Part shown: piece after piece, positions 35,001 to 44,000 of the stretch
How positions within the stretch are numbered: the stretch's first letter is position 1
Layout of the letters: every line of letters begins with the position of its first letter
Assembly (NCBI GenBank): GCA_947561585.1
Contig: CANNZV010001033.1
Coordinates: 1-64,000 of the forward strand
From: Caprella mutica
Taxonomy: Eukaryota; Arthropoda; Malacostraca; Amphipoda; Caprellidae
Direction of reading: 5' to 3'
DNA: 64,000 nucleotides
Notes under the pieces: generated by a model
Told to the model about the DNA's origin: nothing
Database searches by the model: none
What the model saw: only the letters and a program-made list of their open reading frames with translations
Program-made: the position numbers and the translations under genes

Positions 35001-38000
35001 CAAACTAGTGACTAGTCTCAAGCTACCTAGTGATGAGCTAGTGCATCTTCTTGCCTCTCTCAGTCACTACCTAGATATTGAACAGCCAGAAGAATTGGTG
35101 ACTGCTTGCGTCTCTCTGTTTGAAAGTCTCGCACAGGAGTACCGCCAGATATTGTGGTTCGTCTTGGCGCATCTAAGGGCGCCTTTCACCCTCACTCCGC
35201 CACAGGATCACCTTGAAGTTATAAAGGTTAGATTTTTTATATCTTGCATCTTAGATGTTAACATCAAAATACCATTTTAATATATATTTATATTAATTTG
35301 TTCATGTAAAAATTCTGTGCAACTTTTTAATACTTACTAAATTTAAATAAACCTATTCATGAACATCAATAGTAGATGAAATGGAATGATTGTATCTCTG
35401 TGCGTGCGTTTGTCACGTTTGTGTTCATAATATTTGTCACCAAATCTGTAGCAACGCCATCTAGCGGTACAACTGAATATTTATCCATTTAACCCTAATT
35501 TCACTATATTAGGATGCATATTTTGTTCAAATAATTGACATTAATTATTTATATTATAAAATGAAATATATAACAGCTGGATAAAATTATATTATTATAT
35601 ACATGTAACTGGAATGTTCACCGCACCGGCTAGAATGGCGCTGCGATCAGTTTTTTTGTAATCAGATGTCTTTTAAATGAAGTTTTAAACAAAAACTGTA
35701 CTCAACCCTATAATATACACACATCAATGGTTAAGATTGGTTTGCTAATCCATATAATGCAAACTTAAATTTGATATAAAGTACACTAGAATGTGAATAA
35801 AAACATACTTTTTGAGCGAAGCGAAAAAGCTTCTATTTGTTAGCAATACGAGTCCTAAGTTAAACTTATTCCATATGCCGTAGGACTTACTTTATTTTCC
35901 CATTATTACGTTTATTTGACCATTTTTAATGAAATTGTCTTAAATTCGGTGTTTAATTGCTATTAATTTGCTCATTTATGGTATTCACTTAGTATTATAA
36001 CCGTCCTAATGAGTAATTGCACCATATTTGTTTAGTAACTGATGGTACTGCGATGTAGCATTTTTAGCTCCGCCCCTTTATTTGGAGATGCTAGGGTTCT
36101 GTGAGCCCGCGTAAATCATTGCGGCTCCACCAAAAGGTTTCAGAGTGGGGGAGGAGGTGGTAATATAGTTTAACTTAGGACTCGTATTGCTAACAAATAG
36201 AAGCTTTTTCGCTTCGCTCAAAAAGTATATTTGTTAGCAATACTTCGTCCTAAGTTAAACTTATTCCATATGCCGTATCTCTTTAGAACAGCCAAAGGTA
36301 TAAGGATGGAGGCACTCTGAGACACTAGGTGCTTGAGTTTTAATGCCACGTATTTATGTTTTATATAAGGAAGTATTTCAAAATGGTAGTATAATTTCCA
36401 TTTATTTTATTGACAACATAAACAAAATGAAATAAAAATATAACATTCCTTCTAAGAACAACATTTCTTGAAATCTTTTCAAAATTATTATTAGAGACTA
36501 ATTAAAAAGTTTGAAAAACTTAATTGGTTTGTGGAAGAATGATTGATCTTCCAGCGACGCATAGAGGCAGTTTTGAATCCACATTTACACAGTAAGTATT
36601 GATAAAAGGGTTTGGTGAAGACCAAAAACCGCTCTTCAATATTTCACTCAAATTTGTACCTCTAGACCAACTAGCACTAAATGCAAACTTTCGTAAGTCG
36701 TGGGGACGACCTTTGAGACTGCCATCTATTTTACTAATGGCTTTTGAAATCCAGTAATGTATACGTCCACCACCCAGAGGTTTACCGGTTTTTGGGTGCA
36801 AAAACAGATGTCCGTGGTGATCATTATCTTGTGTAACTGACACGTATTGGGATATAGCTGATGCAGGACATAGAGGATGATTACTACCGAGTTTTGGAAA
36901 GCACACTGGAGGTGGGGTTTTGTTGTGAGTTTGATTCTTAAAAAGAAAATTTTTGCGGAGTGGTATAGTGATGTTTGAGTTAGTTTTAATAATACCTAAC
37001 CTAGACATTGCGTGCAATTCGGATGACCTGTTACCACTAGCTAGTGCTGTCAAGAACAGGGCTTTATACAGCTTCATCTCGATTGAAGACTGGACTCTAA
37101 ATTCCTTGCTGGATAGTTTTTCGAGGGCATGATTCAATGACCACTTTGGTATTAGTTGTTGTCTAGGTGGGTTTTGTAGAAAAAGACTCTTAATCAACAG
37201 TGAGAAGTCTTTATCTTTGAAGTTAATTCCAAATGCCTCGCTTAATGGCCAAGCAAGTGAAGTTTTATAACTTAAAATTGTCCTTGGAGATAACTTGAGT
37301 CTCTTATGTGCAAATAATAGGAAGCGCAAGATTGTCCTCTTGTTTATTACTAAACAGTTCATAGGAAGCCATTTAATGAATGCTTTCCATGGGGCTTCTG
37401 CTTGCTTCATAGATGATTTTCTGTAAGCCTTTATTAAATTAGTGGCCAAGAGTCTTCCTCTAGTTGCAGACAGAATTTTGGTTAAAAACGATAAGCGGTC
37501 CATTTTGCGCATCCGTTGGACACGGACTTTATGTCTTGCCCTTGGATTGTTTGAACTAACGGTCCTCTTATGTGTAAATGTTCTACCGATTTTTTCAACA
37601 GACCTGCAAACCATATTGCAGTTGGTTGCCACGGTGCTATGAATATCCCTTTCCCCTTGAAGGATTCGAGATGTGGTAGGAGCTGAGGAATCATTCTCAC
37701 TGGTGGTAATATGTAGATGTTGTTCCATCTGTTCCAATCCACTGTCAACACATTTGTTGCTACTGCTTTTGGGTGTTGGAAAGGCGAGATGAACATTGGT
37801 AGTTGCGTATTGAGTGGCGTTGCCATCATGTCTATGCTCAAGGGTCCGTACCACTCGTAATTTTTTAGAAAAACGTGACGTGGTAGGCACCATTCTGTTG
37901 GTAGTGGTGTGGTCCTGCTTAATGTGTCCGCCACCACATTTAATTTCGATGGGATCCGAGTGGCTACGAGGAATATATTTTTCTCTAGACATAGGTTGAT

Positions 38001-41000
38001 GAGGCGTTTTATTTCTTGCAGAAGCTTGTGCGATTTCGAGCGGCCCTTTGTGATAGTGAACCTTGCTACTTCGTTGTCTATATATAGCAATAGGTTGCAA
38101 TTCTGGATTTTCAGATCTTTGATGGCTAGTGATACAGCTAACAGCTCCAGAAAGTTGATGTGTTCCTTGATCAGGTCTCCCGACCAAGACCCTTGTGCAG
38201 TCAGATTCGAGTTGAACAGAGCTCCCCATCCTTTTGAGGACGCGTCCGTCCATAAATAAGATCGTGGCAGGTTTGTCGCAAATTGCGGCACTACATCCCA
38301 AAGAGATTTTAGGGTCCATGGTTGTAAGGCCCGTTTCAATGGACGAGGTAACTGAACCTCTACATCTCGTTTGGAAGAATTTGCTATCAACCCGGCTTGA
38401 GCCAATGGTTGAAATATTGGTCGAAGGTTTTGGTGTATTTGACATGCAAAGTTCAACATTCCGAGGAATGCCTCCCACTGTCGTCGGGTGGTCGTTTGGG
38501 AGTGAAGGAGTGATCGTGCGGTGGCATTTATTTGTTTTTTCTTTAGTTCCGGCATCATCCAATGACCGGAGTAGCCTTGCCACGTAATGCCCAACCATTC
38601 TAGTTCCCTTGACGGAACTAGGTTTGATTTTTTCAGATTTACTGTGAGTCCTAGATGGCGTAACAGATTCACTGTGATTGTAATGGCATCGGAGAGCTGG
38701 TATTCTGATTGATGCCATAGAAGCCAATCGTCTAGGTACGCTGCAGCACTGATTCCTTGCTGATGTAGTAGGCCGATAGGCCATGATAGGACCTTTGTGA
38801 ATATGTAGGGTGCGGGGCTTAGTCCGAAAGGCAGAGCTCTGCAAAAATATAGGGCTCCCTTGTATGAGAAGGCTATATATTTGTGCAGGTTGCTGCGCAT
38901 AGGGACGTGCGTGTATGCGTCGGTAAGATCTAGAGAAGCCAGATACACAGGAGGGGTGATTACTTTTGATACAGAAATATGGTTTGTCATTTTGAACGGG
39001 GGCGTTTCGATGAATTTGTTTAGTCTGCTCAGATCTAGTATGAGCCTGTGAGATCCATCTTTCTTTAAAACACGGTTGGTTTTCCACCTTGTAGATAACT
39101 TTGTTTGTCAACCATTTTGTTATCAATGGTTCTAATTGCGGTTGGTGCTGAGTGTTTGATGGTAGATTTAAGGGAGGTAATTTGTTGACCCAACGCCAAT
39201 GATATCCCCTTTTGACAATGTTGTATATTTCTGGCGGTGCTGATTTCCAAAGGTCCGAGAAATTGAGCAGCCGCGCACCTGTTTCAGGCTTTGTTGTTGG
39301 GGGCTTGATTTGGTCTTTGTTTATTTCTCTTTGAGAATTTAGTGCCAGAATGATTGGGCTGATAGTATGTTTGATTAGCGAATCCTGAGGATTCTCCTTG
39401 CTTTTGTCTGCTTGCAATGTTTTGTGGACGAGGTTTAAATCTCGTTGCACCGAACTCCCGTTGTTGATTACCCTGGGCTTCAACAACCTTATGACTTGGT
39501 TGTCTGTATTGTTGAGGACCTGGCTGTCTGTATTGTTGAGGACCTTGTCCTCTCTGGAATGGTTTCCATGGGGGTGGACCTCTTTTGAAAGATCTTGCAT
39601 TGTAGTCGACATTCTTGAATGATCGGAAGGACTGATTAGTCGACTTAACATTTCTATTGAATGTTTGGCCACCGAAGGTCTTATGAAGAGACCCAGAGTT
39701 CATGGACTTCAAATCATTATCTAGGCGAATGCTAGTTGCGTTTCGAATACACGATGATGATGAACGTGCATCCAGTAATAACTTGCTGGCCTTTAGAAGG
39801 ACATTTTCAGAGAATAGGTCTTTGCACAACACAGTATCTTCCAACAGGGCGTTTCTGACAGCAATCGGTTCAATTCGACCAACCACAAATTTGCGTATTT
39901 GCAACTTCTTGCGAATAGCTAATTTAGCTTGGTCGCTGAGGAAGGTTATCAAAGAATTTTTGCTTAGAGCTAAAAATTCAGATAAGTTTTTTAAATTTTC
40001 CTGCATAGGAGTGCCCGAACCTGGTTCTTGTTTCAAGAATATATTAGGGAGGTCTGCGTAAAATTTCAGCGAGTCAATAGTGAAGTTAATCATTTCGTAA
40101 TTTTGCCAAAGTAATTTAGTGGTTTTACGAAACTCCTCTTCGTCTGTCAATATTTGCAATTCAGTGTGAACTCTGAACAGACTGAAAAGCTCTTTGTGCT
40201 CAATAGAATGTTGCTTCGTTGGCAACTTGGGTGCATTTAAATAATCTGATAATCCACCGGGATCAGATAGAAGAGTGAAAATACTAGCAGGGCGTGAAAA
40301 CTGTTCGCTTTTCAGTATTTTATTTTCCACTTCCTTCAGAGCTTTCCAAACATTCATATTTGAGGAGATCATCTGAAGCCCCTTTTGGGTTTCTGAACCT
40401 GGCTGAAGTTTCGTCGCTTGTCTTAGACTGTTGGTAAATATACTAGCGACTTTAGAAAACACTTGTCGACTGGACGTTGGAGCAGCTTCAGTGGAAGTAT
40501 GCAGATAACAACCTTTACATATGAATGGTCGGAAAAAAGGGTGTATACGCTCTCCGATGTTAGTAGTTTTGATTTGAAAATAGAGGTGGTTATTTTCGTC
40601 CGCATTAACCTTCACTATTTTCTGATCCACAGGTAGAGATATAAGTTGATGATACTCTCCTTTTGTAGTCAATTGTGGTATTTCATTCCACATTTCATAT
40701 TTGATATTTTTACCAAAATAGTACCGCAAGTCATGATTATGACCTTGCAGTTTGTCATTGAGTAACGGGTCCCAAGATTGTGGTCCGTTAGAGAACTGTG
40801 CGACGAGAACCTCTGCTGCTCTCCTGTGGAGGATATGCTTGTGAGACTGACCCAATGGAAGAACATTGTCCTCATCTGAATCAGAATCAAGAATTATTTC
40901 ATCAGCCTGCTCCGAGGTAATGCTTTCCGAATCATCTTCGTCCGTAGTGGAGCTATCTGGCAAGGGACTATTAGTGACTTGCATAGTTGCATCTTCGTTA

Positions 41001-44000
41001 ACGGATGGTGTAATAGACGTATGGTTGTTAGCACCTTCAGAGTTGAAGCTACTACCTGCCATAGTTTGATTTTCCATTATGCTTCTGAAAGCAGGAAAAT
41101 TCAGTAAACGTGAAAAGACACTAGAAATTATATCTTCCTTGTCATGTTGATGAGGAAGAGGAATATGCGTCTGGGAGCTTAGATTTTCACTAGTTGCTTT
41201 TGGTAACTGATGCATCGTGTTGGTGCTATGAGAGTTATGAAAACTGTAATCGCCATTTTCTTCGACACCAATGGTAGTTCCCATATCTACAGTATATTGT
41301 ACTGAAGACTGTTGAGTCGGAAAAAATATGGATTGATTAACTTCCGAGGTCTGGGATTGAGTGGTTACATGAGAAGTTGGTACATAGACTGAAATCACAC
41401 TCGTGCTTGCATCAACTATAATTTGGCCGCTAGGTTCAATACCCTGCATATCGACACGGGCTTTTTTGCAAGTGTTGTGCAGAGGTGACCCAGCTCGCTT
41501 CGTAGACTGAATAGATTCCAGATGATCGTTGGTCGACGTATCAAGGATGATGCTGTCAATTAAATCACTGATGTCCGACCCGTTTTGATTAGGGTAATGT
41601 GGTTGCAAGGTTTCTTCAGTACTTGCAGCCGCACTGTCTGTTTCCAGAAGAGAGTCATTACATTGGGTCAGTAGAATCTCGTCTTTAGATAGCTCTCTTA
41701 ACATCCAAGTACTTCTAGAGTTGTTCGACTGGAAATATAAAAGTGGGGTTGTATTTTTAAAAATTTGATCGAGTGGAACAATGATCAATAAATTTCATTT
41801 GACTGGTTTCAAATAACAGTATTATATTTATTTACCCATGTGAATGAAGTACAGTGGGTTTGAGGGGATTTAGTACTACGTTTTCTAATTTGAACGTATG
41901 TTTCTTCCCATATCCTCCAGGCAGATATGCACAACAACTGGAGCTCACTATGCTGAAACATGTGTGAGAAGAAAAACGTGCATGCCTCGCAGTTAGAAGG
42001 ATCGTAAACCTTCTGTTTTCCCTTCAAGCACTTCGCGCATTTTTCGCAAGGGTGATTGATAGATTTAGAGACAAAAGATTTTTTGTACCAAGTGGTATGT
42101 TTACATTTATAACTTATTAATTTGAAGTTAGACATGTTTATCTCTGTGGGGGTGGGGTAGTAATTAGTTTCGTTGAACAGAGTTGCAAAAAGACAAACTA
42201 CTAATCTAACGAATGTGAGAGAGTAATTAGTTTCGTTGAATATAGTTGCAAGATGCAAACTACTAATCTAACGAATGTGAGACAGTAATTAGTTTCGTTG
42301 AATAGAGTTGCAAAATGCAAACTACTAAATGACGATGTGACACAGTAATTAGTTTCGTTGAATAGAGTTGCAAAAAGACAAACTACTGATCTAACCAATG
42401 TGAGACAGTAATTAGTTTCGTTGAATAGAGTTACAAAATGCAAACTACTAATCTAACGAACGTGAGACAGTAATTAGTTTCGTTGAATAGAGTTGCAATA
42501 AGACAAACTACTAGTCTAACGAATGTGAGACAGTAATTAGTTTCGTTGGATAGAGTTGCAAAAAGCAAACTACTAATTTAACGAATGTGACACAGTAATT
42601 AGTTTCGTTGAGTAGAGTTGCAAAATGCAAACTACTAATCTAACGAATGTAAGATAGTAATTAGTTTCGTTGAATAGAGTTCCCGAAAAGGCAAACTACT
42701 AATCTAACGAATGTGACACAGTAATTAGTTTCGTTGAGTAGAGTTGCAAAATGCAAACTACTAATCTAACGAATGTGACACAGTAATTAGTTTCGTTGAA
42801 TAGAGTTACAAAATGCAAACTACTAATCTAACGAACGTGAGACAGTAATTAGTTTCGTTAAATAGAGTTGCAATAAGACAAACTACTAGTCTAACGAATG
42901 TGAGACAGTAATTAGTTTCGTTGGATAGAGTTGCAAAAAGCAAACTACTAATTTAACGAATGTGACACAGTAATTAGTTTCGTTGAGTAGAGTTGCAAAA
43001 TGCAAACTACTAATCTAACGAATGTGACACAGTTATTAGTTACGTTGAATAGAGTTGCAAAATGCAAACTACTAATCTAACGAATGTAAGATAGTAATTA
43101 GTTTCGTTGAATAGAGTTCCCGAAAAGGCAAACTACTAATCTAACGAATGTGAAACAGTAATTAGTTTCGTTGAATAGAGTTGCAAAACTGCTAACTGTT
43201 AAACTAATAGTAATTGATACAATTAGCATGAATATACTTAACTAGGTAGGTAATTCATAAAAAGTAACTTTTAAACAAAGTACTTAACCACCCAGGTACG
43301 TTCTTAGCGAACAGTAGCGTAGGGATAATATTATGAAAAAACCTAACTCGGTAATTCATAATTAGTAAGAATTTAAAAAGTAATAATTAACCACCCATGT
43401 ACGTTCTTAGCGAACAGTAACGTAGGGATAATATTATGAAAAACCTAACTCGGTAATTCATAACAAGTAAAAAATTTAAAAAATAATAATTAGCCACCCA
43501 TGTACGTTCTTAGCGAACAGTAACGTAGGGATAATATTATGAAAAACCTAACTCGGTAATTCATAACAAGTAAAAAATTTAAAAAATAATAATTAACCAC
43601 CCATGTACGTTCTTAGCGAACAGTAACGTAGGGATAATATTATGAAAACCTAACTCGGTAATTCATAATAAGTAATTTTTTAAAAATAAAAAACCACCCA
43701 TGTACGTTCTTAGCGAACAGTAACGTAGGGATAATATATTTATAAATGAAATTACCTAACTCGGTAAATCATTAAAAGTGTGACATAGATTAGGCATCGC
43801 AATTTACTATAATTTCGAGAAGAAATTTTAACTAGGTACACCCAAATGCGTTTGAGGTAAAAGACCTATGAAACATAGGAATTTAACGGCAAACCGCATG
43901 GGTAAGAGGTTTAATCACAATACCTAACTAGTACACAATACATCACAAAAGTGAAACAATGGGAAAAAATAAAACTCTTAAAGAGCAGGTGTATAAGGAA

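Noticed and set aside
37442..41069. Plus-strand frames inside the DIRS element
   Set aside because: Antisense to the gag, RT and recombinase frames, without their own motifs.
43320..43740. TAGGGATAA words resembling a homing endonuclease (I-SceI) site
   Set aside because: Only nine bases match and they are part of the 103-bp repeat; the full 18-bp site is absent.
42146..43785. CRISPR-like appearance of regularly spaced repeats
   Set aside because: The repeats are contiguous tandem units without unique spacers and lie inside a eukaryotic retroelement.
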